64,000 bases of DNA from an uncultured Chloroflexales bacterium. Its GTDB lineage: Bacteria > Chloroflexota > Chloroflexia > Chloroflexales > Chloroflexaceae. The stretch spans positions 620,001-684,000 of the forward strand of contig CALGUG010000059.1 of the NCBI GenBank assembly GCA_937902315.1. Direction: 5' to 3'. Below are positions 39,100-48,164 of this stretch, piece by piece (the stretch's first letter is position 1; each line of letters opens with the position of its first letter). Under the pieces are notes generated by a model. That model was not told where the DNA came from, did no database searches, and was given only the letters and a program-made list of their open reading frames with translations. Made by a program: the position numbers and the translations under genes.

Positions 39100-40065
39100 C
39101 TAAGCCTTGCGCTCTTGAATAAGCCGAGCAGCGGCCATGCTGAGCGCTGCTACCACCACCAAGCCCACAAGGCCCGCAACGATCGTCGAAAGCGACGTCT
39201 CGCCTAAAAGCGGGAAGCTGTAGTCGGGAATCAGTTGGTAGGGCGCGTCTTGGCCGCGCTCTATAAAGCCCAGGTCTTCTGCGACGCGCTCGAGTCCGTC
39301 GGGGTCGGCCGAGGCGAAGGGTGCCAACAACACGACCAACACGGTGGCCACAACGCCGCCGATGATCCAAGCACGTCCGTCCTGCTGCGCGTTTTCGTTG
39401 AGCAGATCGGGGCGAGTGCGCAGAATGAAGGCCAGCGCCGCCACCGTTATCAAGGCTTCGCCGATGCCGATCAGCGCGTGGATGCCCAACATGGCCGGCA
39501 TGACGATCTGAAGGGACGAGGTGCCGCTCAGCCACAACTGCAGGGCGGTCAGCAAGGCCCCGGCGACCACCGAGAGCCAAGCCGCGAGGCCGGCCCCGAG
39601 CAAGCGCAGCCGTTGCGAGCGCTGGGCCACGATGCGATACAGTCCATAGCCGATCACCGCAGTGAGCAAGCCCATATTAAAAATATTGGCGCCCATAGCG
39701 AGCAGGCCGCCATCTTGGAACAGAAGCGCTTGGACGCCGATCACGCAGCTCATCACCAGCATGCCCGCCCATGGGCCGAGCGTGATGGCCGCCAAGCTCC
39801 CGCCCAGCAGGTGCCCCGAGGTGCCTCCCACTACGGGGAAGTTGATCATCTGAGCGGCGAAGATAAAAGCCGCCATAATGCCCATCAAGGGCAGCTGATG
39901 CTCGTTGAGATTGCGACTGCGCCGCAGGGCTAAAGCCACGAGCGCGATGCTGATCAGCCAAAAGAGCAGCGAGATCGGTAGGTTGAGAAAGCCATCGGGG
40001 ATGTGCAGCGCTGGCGGCCGCTTGGGCACGTGCGGGATGTGGGATCCCAAGACAAACGCAAACAT
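39100..40065 (-). CDS. cbiM: Cobalt/nickel ECF substrate-binding protein CbiM with fused PDGLE domain
   Basis: 321 residues. The metal-binding N-terminal motif is HIPDGFL, and the second metal motif is INFPVVGGTSGHLLGG. The C-terminal ADPDGLERVAEDLG plus one helix is the PDGLE domain, which replaces a separate CbiN. In known CbiM/NikM proteins Met1 and His2 bind the ion. Here a perfect AAGGAGG directs translation from an ATG 20 codons upstream, so the critical histidine is His21. Either the leader is removed or a CTG codon at position 20 is also used. It is the first gene of the operon, with a strong promoter and operator upstream. Confidence 0.92.
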   Translation of the reverse strand: MFAFVLGSHIPHVPKRPPALHIPDGFLNLPISLLFWLISIALVALALRRSRNLNEHQLPLMGIMAAFIFAAQMINFPVVGGTSGHLLGGSLAAITLGPWAGMLVMSCVIGVQALLFQDGGLLAMGANIFNMGLLTAVIGYGLYRIVAQRSQRLRLLGAGLAAWLSVVAGALLTALQLWLSGTSSLQIVMPAMLGIHALIGIGEALITVAALAFILRTRPDLLNENAQQDGRAWIIGGVVATVLVVLLAPFASADPDGLERVAEDLGFIERGQDAPYQLIPDYSFPLLGETSLSTIVAGLVGLVVVAALSMAAARLIQERKA

Positions 40066-40187
40066 AGAGATCCTCCTTGCTTAAGGCGTGCGATACCTTA
40101 CATTCAAGCAGATCTGAGAGAGCTATGCCCGTGTTGGGCGCTGTGTGCTGAACGCGATGCTAGAACGAAGCAGACTAGGAGAATTTG

Positions 40188-40219
40188 TTGCAATTAGTTG
40201 CAAATGCGATTAGTTGCAA
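40188..40219. promoter_or_regulatory. TTGCAA operator cluster upstream of cbiM
   Basis: Three TTGCAA palindromes (40188, 40198, 40214) occur in 32 bases, two of them forming TTGCAA-TTAG-TTGCAA. They cover the predicted start site and early transcript of cbiMQO, as expected for a repressor site. The divergent Fur-family protein is the natural candidate binder; this is an inference. Confidence 0.6.
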
Positions 40220-40220
40220 T

Positions 40221-40249
40221 AGTATACTGAATGGGTTTAAAATCGTCAA
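40221..40249 (-). promoter_or_regulatory. Sigma70-type promoter of cbiMQO
   Basis: On the minus strand TTGACG (40249-40244) and TATACT (40226-40221) are 17 bases apart, giving a start site near 40214 inside the operator cluster. Confidence 0.75.
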
Positions 40250-40327
40250 CAGGATATGCGGGCTTATATTTCCATCTTTTGGCCGATTTAGCTACAATGG
40301 AAAAGCCGCGAGCACAAGTTTGGCTCG

Positions 40328-40357
40328 TTGACAGTTGACATATTTCCTGTTTACAAT
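40328..40357 (+). promoter_or_regulatory. Sigma70-type promoter of the Fur-family gene
   Basis: TTGACA at 40328-40333 and TACAAT at 40352-40357 are separated by 18 bases, about 90 bases before the start codon. Confidence 0.6.
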
Positions 40358-40452
40358 GGCAAATAGATGCTTAGAGAGCTGTTTTCGGCCAGTGAGAGCA
40401 TGCATACGAGCCTAGCCGAAGTGAGAACAGCGACTATTTGGAGGGCCCTGCC

Positions 40453-40890
40453 ATGGAGCTTTCAGATGAAATCACAATGTTGCGCCAACAGGGTCACCGC
40501 CTCACACCGCAGCGTTTGCAAGTGCTTCAGGTGATCAAAGCTGCTGGCTGCCATATGACAGCCGAGGAGATTCACGCCGAGATCGTGCTGCATCAGCCTT
40601 TTGTCGATATCGCAACCGTTTACCGCACCCTGCAATGGCTTCAGGGCCTTGGTATGGTGGCATCGATCGATCTGGGCGATTCCAAGTTGCTCTACGAATA
40701 CCGCGCGCCGGGCGAATCCCACCACCATTTGGTCTGCCAGAGCTGTGGCTATCAGATCCAGATCTCCGATGAGGAGCTGGCGCCCTTAAAGGAGCTGATC
40801 CAGCAGCGCTATGGCTTCGAGATCCAGAACGATCATCTGGCCCTGCTGGGGCGCTGTGCTCAGTGCGCCGCCTTTGAAGTCGAAGATTGA
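40453..40890 (+). CDS. Fur-family metalloregulator
   Basis: 145 residues from the ATG at 40453, which has GGAGGG seven bases upstream; a TTG at 40438 is less likely. The winged helix includes LTPQRLQVLQVI and the recognition helix region TVYRTLQWLQGLG. The sensing domain has SHHHLVCQSCGY and a C-terminal CAQC, so both structural-zinc CxxC pairs and the histidine-rich regulatory site are intact. Fur relatives sense Fe, Zn, Mn, Ni or peroxide. The divergent cbiMQO operon and its operator suggest cobalt, nickel or zinc sensing (Nur- or Zur-like), but the metal cannot be read from sequence. A terminator follows directly. Confidence 0.88.
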   Translation: MELSDEITMLRQQGHRLTPQRLQVLQVIKAAGCHMTAEEIHAEIVLHQPFVDIATVYRTLQWLQGLGMVASIDLGDSKLLYEYRAPGESHHHLVCQSCGYQIQISDEELAPLKELIQQRYGFEIQNDHLALLGRCAQCAAFEVED

Positions 40891-40921
40891 GCTTGGTTGT
40901 TGCGAGCTTGAAGCGCAAAAA

Positions 40922-40960
40922 AGCCTAGCAGAGCGCTTTCTGCTAGGCTCATTTTATTTA
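40922..40960 (+). terminator. Intrinsic terminator of the Fur-family gene
   Basis: An 11-bp stem (40922-40932 with 40939-40949) followed by ATTTTATTTATTT. Confidence 0.88.
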
Positions 40961-41005
40961 TTTCGCTCTGGGCGAAGCGCCATCCTCTGTATACGCTTAG
41001 GCTTC

Positions 41006-41064
41006 AGGCGGAGAGCTCTCAAGCATCCATTCGGCTTCTGGCGCGTCCGCCTTCGGCTATCAAC
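41006..41064 (-). repeat. R1 repeat, copy 7
   Basis: Reverse copy with the full GGCGGAGAGCTCTC end and the R1 core. Confidence 0.85.
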
Positions 41065-41105
41065 ATCCTTTCCAAACATTCGGTCCATAGCCTCGCAGCT
41101 CACGC

Positions 41106-41179
41106 TGAGCCTGCTAGGCGCACGCGCCTAGCAGGCTCAGCAAGCCAAAGCCTACCCTAAGCTTGTCGAAGGGTAGGCT
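41106..41179. other. Two adjacent palindromes
   Basis: A 16-bp perfect inverted repeat (41106-41121 / 41124-41139) is followed by a 10-bp stem (41149-41158 / 41170-41179) whose loop contains the TTCGACAAGCTT-like sequence common in REP-type repeats. No T run follows either. Confidence 0.6.
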
Positions 41180-41275
41180 CGAATTCCGCAGCTAACAACT
41201 TTAAAGCCTTGCATTCGCTTAACGCGAGAAGGCGAAAAGCTGAGTCTCATTCCACACTGCCGAGGGTCAAAAGTA

Positions 41276-41427
41276 ATACCATATTCGTGTAAAGACTTGC
41301 CCTCTTGAAGCGCAAGAAAACAAAACCGGCGGAAAGAGTTGAGAGATGTCGCGCGACAGCGCGAAATCTCTCAACAAAAAGGGTCAAGTTCCACACTGCC
41401 GAAGGCCAAAAAGAGAGTGATCTAACA
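41276..41427. repeat. Family A repeat, copy 4 (variant palindrome)
   Basis: The central palindrome (41338-41354 / 41359-41375, loop GACA) differs from copy 3 at several stem positions, but matching changes on the opposite arm preserve pairing. A more decayed family A fragment lies just before it (about 41205-41275). Confidence 0.8.
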
Positions 41428-41489
41428 GAGCGGCTTTGTTTTCAATGCGAAGGTGATGCTGGCGCAGAACTATGAGACGCTAAGCAGAC

Positions 41490-42386
41490 TTATTCTTGTC
41501 GATTAGACGTTTGCTTGTCGTTGGCGAGCGCATAGGCGATCCCGTCGCGCAGGGTGCCGCGCGTAGTGATGCCGCTGAGATTGATGCCCAGCCCGATGAT
41601 CGTTTGGGCTACCTCGGGGCGAATGCCCGTGATCAGCACCTCCGCGCCGAGCAAACGGGCTGCCTGTGAAGCCTGCACAAGGTTGTTCGCCACCTGCGTA
41701 TCGACGATCGGCACGCCCGTGATGTCGAGGATGATGGTGCTGGCGCGGTGTTGGGCTGTGCCTTGCAGGAGGCTATCGAAGATCTGTTGGGCACGCTGCG
41801 AGTCGATGGCGCCGATCAGCGGCATAACCATGGTGCTGTCGCTGATCGAGAGAATCGGTGTTGAAAGCTCGGCCAACTGCGACGCTTGCTGTTCGATCAG
41901 TTCAAGCTGCTCTTTTTGTGCTTCAAGCTCGCGCATTTTCCGTTCGGTAATATCTTCCCAAGCCATCAGAATATGGGTGACCTCAGAGCGCTCATTGCTA
42001 ATCGGTGAATAGGTCGCTGTCATCCAGTATTGCTGGCCTGCAACATCGAAATTGTTCTCGATCTGAACGCTTTCGCCGGTGCGAACACATTTCAACATGA
42101 GCTCTTCCACGAAATCGGCGTCTTTAGGGGTATTGATCTCGCGAATCGTCTTTCCAAGTAGATCTTGCTCGGAGAACACATGCTTGAGTTTGTTGTTCTG
42201 TTTTCCGGCTACGATCCGAAAATCTTTGGGCGGAACATATTCGAGAATAACAATATCGAGCGGTAGGGCTTCTAGAAATTGTTGGGCGAAGTGGTTAAAT
42301 AGCTGCCCTTGTTGAGGTGTGGCTTGGCTCGCGTCTGGGTTTGTGAGGTGGCTGTTATCTTCGCGATGAGGCGACTGATTAGTCAT
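41490..42386 (-). CDS. PAS-STAS protein, RsbR-like stressosome component
   Basis: 298 residues. The N-terminal tail is polar, followed by a PAS domain (about 36-150, ending in the PAC-like VTHILMAWEDITERK), a helical linker (EAQKEQLELIEQQASQL), and a STAS domain with ILDITGVPIVDTQVANNL and the second motif TGIRPEVAQTI. This is the arrangement of RsbR-type stressosome proteins, whose STAS threonine (in DITGVPIVDTQV) is phosphorylated by RsbT-like kinases. No rsbS, rsbT or sigma-factor gene is nearby, so it is an orphan. The PAS domain suggests sensing of light, redox or a ligand; the cofactor is unknown. Confidence 0.88.
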   Translation of the reverse strand: MTNQSPHREDNSHLTNPDASQATPQQGQLFNHFAQQFLEALPLDIVILEYVPPKDFRIVAGKQNNKLKHVFSEQDLLGKTIREINTPKDADFVEELMLKCVRTGESVQIENNFDVAGQQYWMTATYSPISNERSEVTHILMAWEDITERKMRELEAQKEQLELIEQQASQLAELSTPILSISDSTMVMPLIGAIDSQRAQQIFDSLLQGTAQHRASTIILDITGVPIVDTQVANNLVQASQAARLLGAEVLITGIRPEVAQTIIGLGINLSGITTRGTLRDGIAYALANDKQTSNRQE

Positions 42387-42659
42387 GGTGATATACCTTT
42401 GTATATGGCGTTTGAGTGTGTTACGTAATCAGTAAGCTATCTGTTTGGATACGCATATCGATCAGCTTATTAACTTTATTAACTGCTTGATAAAGCAAGT
42501 TACGTGCCTCTAAATTGCGATTTTCGTTGCTTTGAAGTTCCAGAATCGGCCTGTATTAGCGAGTCCCATTGCGCTCTCGCATTTCATACGAAATTCGGTT
42601 GAATACTTGGTGTTTTGGTCTTCAGCAGCTTTGATAGCAGATCCGCACGCACGCTTGGC

Positions 42660-42773
42660 TATTCAGGGGGCGCTTGGGCGCAGGCGTGCGAGCAGCCGAA
42701 TGTAGCGAGCAAGCTGTTGATAGCCGGAGGCGGACGCGCTAGAAGCCGAATGGAAGGTTGAGAGCTCTCCGCC
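42660..42773 (+). repeat. R1 repeat, copy 8 (extended form)
   Basis: The R1 core is preceded by the extension GGGGCGCTTGGGCGCAGGCG ... GCCGAATGTAGCGAG, also present at copies 9, 10 and 13. The full element is therefore about 110-120 bp. Confidence 0.85.
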
Positions 42774-42942
42774 AAGATATGCATTACCTGAAGTGAGCGG
42801 ATACGCTATCAGATGAGCTTGATCTGCGCGATCGAGGGCGGCCAGTGGTGTCGATCAATGCTTCGATGGCGAGATTAGAGCCGTTGCGCAGTGGGCCGTT
42901 TTCAGAGTTAGGCTTAATTCGTTAAGCTGCTGCGATCTGGGC

Positions 42943-43063
42943 TAAATCAGAGTTGTTTAAAGAGGAACCATCTTGTGATGGGGAAAAACAAGAACGGCGG
43001 AAAAATAGTCAGGTTTCACTCTGCCGAGGGCCAAAAAGCATCAAAGCGCTCGGATTTTGTATG
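42943..43063. repeat. Family A repeat, copy 5 (short form)
   Basis: Shows the GTTTAAAGA left block, the TTTCACTCTGCCGAGGGCC block and the GGATTTTGTAT right end, without the palindrome. Confidence 0.65.
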
Positions 43064-43274
43064 ACCGACTCTATGACTTTGTGGAATAATTTCCTTCTGC
43101 AAATAATAAATCTACTACGAGGGGTTAGTTTTTACAGTCAACCGCTCATTTATCTAGTTTGAGGGAAGATATTTTGTTTTTCGATGTAATGTAAATTAAA
43201 CGCTATTTATATTACAATACCACATTTTATCGTGTATTATAGAGTATCTGTACACTTTTTTCTTAAGGAGCTTT

Positions 43275-46200
43275 ATGCTGCCCTCATCCTCCATTCATCC
43301 ACGATCGTTTAGGCTTCTGTTTGTCGTTGTATTAGTGGCAAGTTGGTGTACATTTACTCAACAAGCTCCGCCAGCCCAAGCAGCTGATCAGATTTGGTAT
43401 GTGAATCGGGCGGCGAGCGGTGTGGAGGACGGTACGAGTTGGGCTACCGCATTTAAAGATCTGCAAGCGGCCCTCAGCGCAGCGCAGGCAACCGATCAGA
43501 TCTGGGTGGCCAAAGGCATCTACTATCCTACCAGCGATTCAGGTGATCGCAGCGCCAGCTTTGAGCTGAAGAATGGCGTAGCCTTGTATGGCGGCTTTGC
43601 GGGCGACGAAACACAACTGAGCGAGCGCGACTGGGAGCTGAATACAACCATTCTCAGCGGCGATATCGACCAAAACGACACTCATGTGAACGGTATCGTC
43701 ACCAGCGCCTCAGATATTGTTGGCAACAATAGCTACAATGTTGTCAAAGGTTTTCTAGTTGGTACAAGCGCCATTATCGATGGTTTTGTGATCACTGCGG
43801 GTTCGGCGAATGATCTTCCCGCATCTGCTTTCGCTGGCGGGGCGCTTCATAATACAATGAGTAGCCCTACTATCAGGAATGTCACCTTCTCAGGCAATCA
43901 GGCCTCTCTCTATGGCGGGGCAATCTATAATACAAGCGATAGTAACCCGAGCATTAGCTATTCTTATTTTGTTGGCAACCATGCAACCAATGGCGGTGCT
44001 ATAAGCAATTCCAATAGCGCCCCCACTATCAGCAATACTACCTTCTCCAAGAATAGTTCTGATAGCACCGGTGGTGCTATCCAACACACAACCAGTGTCA
44101 CCACCAGCAACAGCTTGATCATCAGCCATGCGGACTTCTTAGAAAATCATTCCGGCACCAGCGGTGGCGCTATTAGCAGCACCAGCAGCGCATCCTATGG
44201 TGGCATAACAATCAGCGATTCGACCTTCTCCAAAAATAGTGCTGATACTGGCGGCGGCGGTGCGATTAATAACTATCATCCCACCATTAGCAATACGCTC
44301 ACAATCATTCGTTCGAGTTTCTCCGAGAATCAGGCAAATTCTGGCGGTGCGATCAATAATTATCGAGGTTATCTCTCGATCAGCGATTCCAATTTCTCCC
44401 AGAACGAGGCGACGACTGGCTATGGTGGTGCGATTTCCAACAACCTCGGTGATATGACGATCTCGAAAACCGATTTCGAGGAAAATCGCACCGTACTTGC
44501 AACAGGCGGCGGCGCTATCTATAACCCCAACCCTATAGGCTCAACGCATACGCTCAGCATTACTGAATCAACCTTCTCTGAGAATAGTTCAGGTACTGGC
44601 GGTGCGATCTATGGCGCGTATAGTGACCTGATCATCAGCGATACGAGCTTTGCCGAGAATACAGCAAATACTAACGGTGGCGGCGCGATTTGGCATGACT
44701 CGGGCAATATCACCCTCTCGCAGACGGAGTTTCTCACCAATACAGCTGTGATGGGTGGCGGCGCGATCTTTCATCCAAACCAACTAAACTCAACCAACGC
44801 GCTCACTATTACGCAATCGCTCTTCGCTGCAAATAGTGCCCCTATTGGCGGTGCGATTCACAGCGCCAATAGCGAGCTGACTATTAGCGGTTCGGACTTC
44901 TCCGAGAATAAAGCCACTAATGGTAATGGTGGTGCCATTTTTCATAGCTCGGGCAATGTCGATATCCTAAGCACTGATTTCAGCAAGAATAACGCTTCTT
45001 CGGCTGGCGGTGCGCTCTACAACGCGTCTTCAAGCATTTCCTACACCTTAACTCTCAGCGATAGCACGTTCACTGAGAACAGTTCAAGTAACGGTCATGG
45101 CGGCGCGATCGCAAGTAATGCTACCGAGACTATCAGCATCACCAGTAGCACCTTTGTGACGAATACCGCGACCACGAGTTCTGGGCCTATGCCTGCTGCT
45201 GGTGGGGCGATCTTCAGCGTATCCATCCAAACCACTGTTGAGGGCAGCACGTTCTCGGGTAATCGGGCAGAACAGGGCGATGGCGGCGCAGCGCTTTTCT
45301 CTGGTGGAGATCCATCTATTACCTCCACGCTGTATCTTCACGATTCCGATTTTATCCTCAATGATTCAGGCCAAGATGGCGGTGCTCTACAGCTCCAAGG
45401 CTTAAGCTCTATCGAAATCAGTGATAACCATTTTCACAAGAATGACGCAGGAGGGGATGGTGGTGCGCTCAACATCTTTGGGACAAACAGCGGCACCATC
45501 ACGAACACTGACTTTCTTGAGAATCAGGCCGCTGGATCTGGTGGGGCGATTAATGCTCTAGCGGCTTCATTCGCCATTACCAACACCAACTTCTTAACCA
45601 ATACGGCGACCCTTGGCGGTGCGATCGGGAGCGAGCTAGGTGGGATTGATGCTTTTCATACTCAATTTAAGCACAATCATGCAAATAATGGCGGCGCGCT
45701 CTATGCCAATTCCAGCTTGTTCTCGCTTGCCGATTCACCGCTGAGCAGTAATAGTGCTAGTGGAGATGGCGGCGCGATCTATATCGAGGATACAAGCTTT
45801 AGTATGCTGGAGAATGTCTCTATTACCGATAATCAGGCCGATGGAGATGGTGGCGCGATCTATAACAACAATACAGGTATCAGCTTGCTTCATCGCTCTC
45901 GCCTCGCTGGGAATCGCGCAAGCAACGACGGTGGTGCGATTGCTAACTCGGATTCCGGTGTGGCGATCATTTTGAACTCCAGCATTTCTGGAAACGGCGC
46001 AACGAACAGTGGAGGTGCGATTGCGAGCACGGATTCGAGCGGAGCATTCCTTTTTAATGCCACTGTCTCTGGGAATAACGCGAACAGCGGAGGCGCGATC
46101 GCACACACCGATCTCAGCCAGCTAGCAATAATCAATAGCATTGTGTGGGGTAACAGTTCGGAGCTCGTCATCGATAATAGCGATATTGTCACCATGACCC

Positions 46201-48068
46201 ATAGCCTCATTCAGGGCTGTAAGCCGAGTGGTGTTTGGAACACAAGCGTTTGTGGAACGGATCTAGGCGGCAATCTTGCCGATGCCGATCCCTTGTTTGT
46301 AAGCCCTGTTGATTTTAGTTCAGCACCAAGTACTGCTGGCGATCTTCGTTTGCTGCCTGGTTCACCCGCAATCGATGCTGGTGATAATCAATTCGCCCTA
46401 GTATCAGTGGTGATTGTTACAGACACTATTGATCTCGAATTCGATCTCAAGTTCAATCTCGATCTTGGTGGTAATCCGCGTATCATTCGCTCCAATATCG
46501 ACCTAGGAGCCTACGAGGCGCAGCTCCACCTGAATCTGGATGTGATTGGAGGCGGCACGGTCACCTATACGCCTCAACAGATCGAATATCTCGCCAATAC
46601 CACCGTTGCGATCACCGCCACGGCCAACCCAGGCTGGACCTTTGCGGGATGGAGCGGCGATTTGAGCGGCACATCGCCCCAGGCCAGCGTGGTGGTCAGC
46701 GATACACATATCACCGCCACCTTCACCAATGATCCGCCCACCGCAGACGCAGGTGCTGATCAAGTGGTGGTCGCTGGAACACTGGTCACACTCAATGGCA
46801 GCGCTTCGTTCGATGCCGACCCAAGCCAGACACTCAGCTACGACTGGACGCAAACTGCTGGGCCGAGTGTCACGCTGAGCGATAGCAGCGCGGTTTCACC
46901 CAGCTTCACACCCACCGTTGCGGGCGTATACACCTTCAGCCTTGTGGTGAGCGATAATTTGGGTGCAACAAGCGCAGCCGATAGCGTCACGATCACGGTG
47001 ACCAACCAGCAGCCAAACGCTAATGCGGGTGCAGATCAAGCGGTGCTAGTTGGTAGCACCGTCACGCTCGATGGCAGCGCTTCGAGCGACCCCGATGGAC
47101 ACACGCCGCTCAGCTACGCATGGACGCAGACGGGCGGTACAAGCGTGGTGCTGACGGGTGCCAACACCGCCCAGCCGAGCTTCACCGCACCGAATAGTGC
47201 AGGCGTATTGACTTTCGAGCTGATTGTGACCGATAGCTTGGGCCTTACCAGCACAGCCGATAGTGTGACGATTACAGTGACGAACGGCGAGCCGGTTGCC
47301 AATGCGGGTGAGGATCAGACGGTCATGCCTGGCAGCACCGTCACGCTCGATGGCAGCGCTTCGAGCGACCCCGATGGGCATCTTCTGCTCAGCTACGCTT
47401 GGACACAGACGGGCGGCACACCTGTTACGCTGACGGGAGCCAATACCGCCAAACCCAGCTTCATTGCGCCGAGTGTGGCGGATGTGCTGACCTTCAGCCT
47501 AGTGGTGACCGATAGCATGGGCGTAGCTAGCGCAGCCGATACCGTTACGATTACTGTGCAAGAGACGCCTCAAACCAGCTATACGGTCTATCTGCCTCAG
47601 GTGCTAGGTCAAGAGCAGCGACCGAATCTGGTGATTACTGAGCTGACAGCCGATCAGCATGGGCTGAAAGTGGTGATCAGCAACACGGGCGATGCTCCTA
47701 ATCGGGCCGATTTCTGGGTCGATCTGTATGTGAACCCGAGCCAGAGGCCCACAGCCAACACGGTCTGGCAGAAGATCGCGCCTACGGGAGCGGTCTGGTT
47801 GGTCAAGCAGACGCTTGAGCCGGGTCAGAGCATTACGCTCACGCAGACCAGCCCGTTTTATGTTGCAGACTATAGCTTTGGCAGCTATACGGCGGGCGAT
47901 CAACTGTATGTCTATGTCGACTCCTACCATTCGCAAAATAGTTATGGCGTCGAGCTAGAGAGCGATGAGAGCGACAATCTGGCTGGCCCAGTGACGGCGA
48001 CGGGTGCGGGCGTTTTTTCTGGCTCGGGTCTCCAACAAGCTGATCCCTCTAGCTGGCCTGCTCGCTAG
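43275..48068 (+). CDS. Choice-of-anchor Q secreted beta-helix protein with PKD and CARDB domains (1597 aa)
   Basis: First and largest member of the array. A signal peptide (cleavage near AQA-A, residue 36-37) is followed by the conserved opening WYVN.AASG..DGTSWATAFKDLQ. About 20 polymorphic-outer-membrane-type repeats follow (GGAI...F..N to about residue 970), forming a beta-helix. The Q domain (DADPLFVSP ... NIDLGAYEA) covers about 1002-1080. An InlB-type repeat (GWTFAGWSGDLSG) lies at 1083-1152 and three PKD domains at 1154-1432. VYLPQVLG sits near 1438, and a CARDB-like tail (RADFWVDLYVNPSQ) ends the protein. It is probably exported and displayed on the cell surface; function as adhesin or sheath component is inferred. 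AAGGAG precedes the ATG. Confidence 0.9.
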   Translation: MLPSSSIHPRSFRLLFVVVLVASWCTFTQQAPPAQAADQIWYVNRAASGVEDGTSWATAFKDLQAALSAAQATDQIWVAKGIYYPTSDSGDRSASFELKNGVALYGGFAGDETQLSERDWELNTTILSGDIDQNDTHVNGIVTSASDIVGNNSYNVVKGFLVGTSAIIDGFVITAGSANDLPASAFAGGALHNTMSSPTIRNVTFSGNQASLYGGAIYNTSDSNPSISYSYFVGNHATNGGAISNSNSAPTISNTTFSKNSSDSTGGAIQHTTSVTTSNSLIISHADFLENHSGTSGGAISSTSSASYGGITISDSTFSKNSADTGGGGAINNYHPTISNTLTIIRSSFSENQANSGGAINNYRGYLSISDSNFSQNEATTGYGGAISNNLGDMTISKTDFEENRTVLATGGGAIYNPNPIGSTHTLSITESTFSENSSGTGGAIYGAYSDLIISDTSFAENTANTNGGGAIWHDSGNITLSQTEFLTNTAVMGGGAIFHPNQLNSTNALTITQSLFAANSAPIGGAIHSANSELTISGSDFSENKATNGNGGAIFHSSGNVDILSTDFSKNNASSAGGALYNASSSISYTLTLSDSTFTENSSSNGHGGAIASNATETISITSSTFVTNTATTSSGPMPAAGGAIFSVSIQTTVEGSTFSGNRAEQGDGGAALFSGGDPSITSTLYLHDSDFILNDSGQDGGALQLQGLSSIEISDNHFHKNDAGGDGGALNIFGTNSGTITNTDFLENQAAGSGGAINALAASFAITNTNFLTNTATLGGAIGSELGGIDAFHTQFKHNHANNGGALYANSSLFSLADSPLSSNSASGDGGAIYIEDTSFSMLENVSITDNQADGDGGAIYNNNTGISLLHRSRLAGNRASNDGGAIANSDSGVAIILNSSISGNGATNSGGAIASTDSSGAFLFNATVSGNNANSGGAIAHTDLSQLAIINSIVWGNSSELVIDNSDIVTMTHSLIQGCKPSGVWNTSVCGTDLGGNLADADPLFVSPVDFSSAPSTAGDLRLLPGSPAIDAGDNQFALVSVVIVTDTIDLEFDLKFNLDLGGNPRIIRSNIDLGAYEAQLHLNLDVIGGGTVTYTPQQIEYLANTTVAITATANPGWTFAGWSGDLSGTSPQASVVVSDTHITATFTNDPPTADAGADQVVVAGTLVTLNGSASFDADPSQTLSYDWTQTAGPSVTLSDSSAVSPSFTPTVAGVYTFSLVVSDNLGATSAADSVTITVTNQQPNANAGADQAVLVGSTVTLDGSASSDPDGHTPLSYAWTQTGGTSVVLTGANTAQPSFTAPNSAGVLTFELIVTDSLGLTSTADSVTITVTNGEPVANAGEDQTVMPGSTVTLDGSASSDPDGHLLLSYAWTQTGGTPVTLTGANTAKPSFIAPSVADVLTFSLVVTDSMGVASAADTVTITVQETPQTSYTVYLPQVLGQEQRPNLVITELTADQHGLKVVISNTGDAPNRADFWVDLYVNPSQRPTANTVWQKIAPTGAVWLVKQTLEPGQSITLTQTSPFYVADYSFGSYTAGDQLYVYVDSYHSQNSYGVELESDESDNLAGPVTATGAGVFSGSGLQQADPSSWPAR

Positions 48069-48090
48069 CTAGGCAGCTCGATCGATAGAA

Positions 48091-48123
48091 AAAGAGGGCT
48101 TGTGCGAAAGCACAGGCCCTTTT
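48091..48123 (+). terminator. Terminator of the first array gene
   Basis: Hairpin with loop GAAA (stem 48091-48105 with 48110-48123) ending in a T run; nearly the same sequence as the terminator at 56678-56709. Confidence 0.85.
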
Positions 48124-48164
48124 GATTCTGCATCTGCTTAACGAGCAGAGCGCTAAAGCGGTCA

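Larger units (their letters stand above)
42387..43274. other. Intergenic region before the surface-protein array
   Basis: Contains an extended R1 copy (42660-42773), a family A copy (42943-43063) and an A+T-rich stretch (43160-43260) that probably carries the promoter of the first array gene. No gene is recognised. Confidence 0.6.

Noticed and set aside
43890..46210. Several minus-strand frames in the beta-helix region
   Set aside because: All are antisense to the GGAI-type repeats and echo their periodicity.
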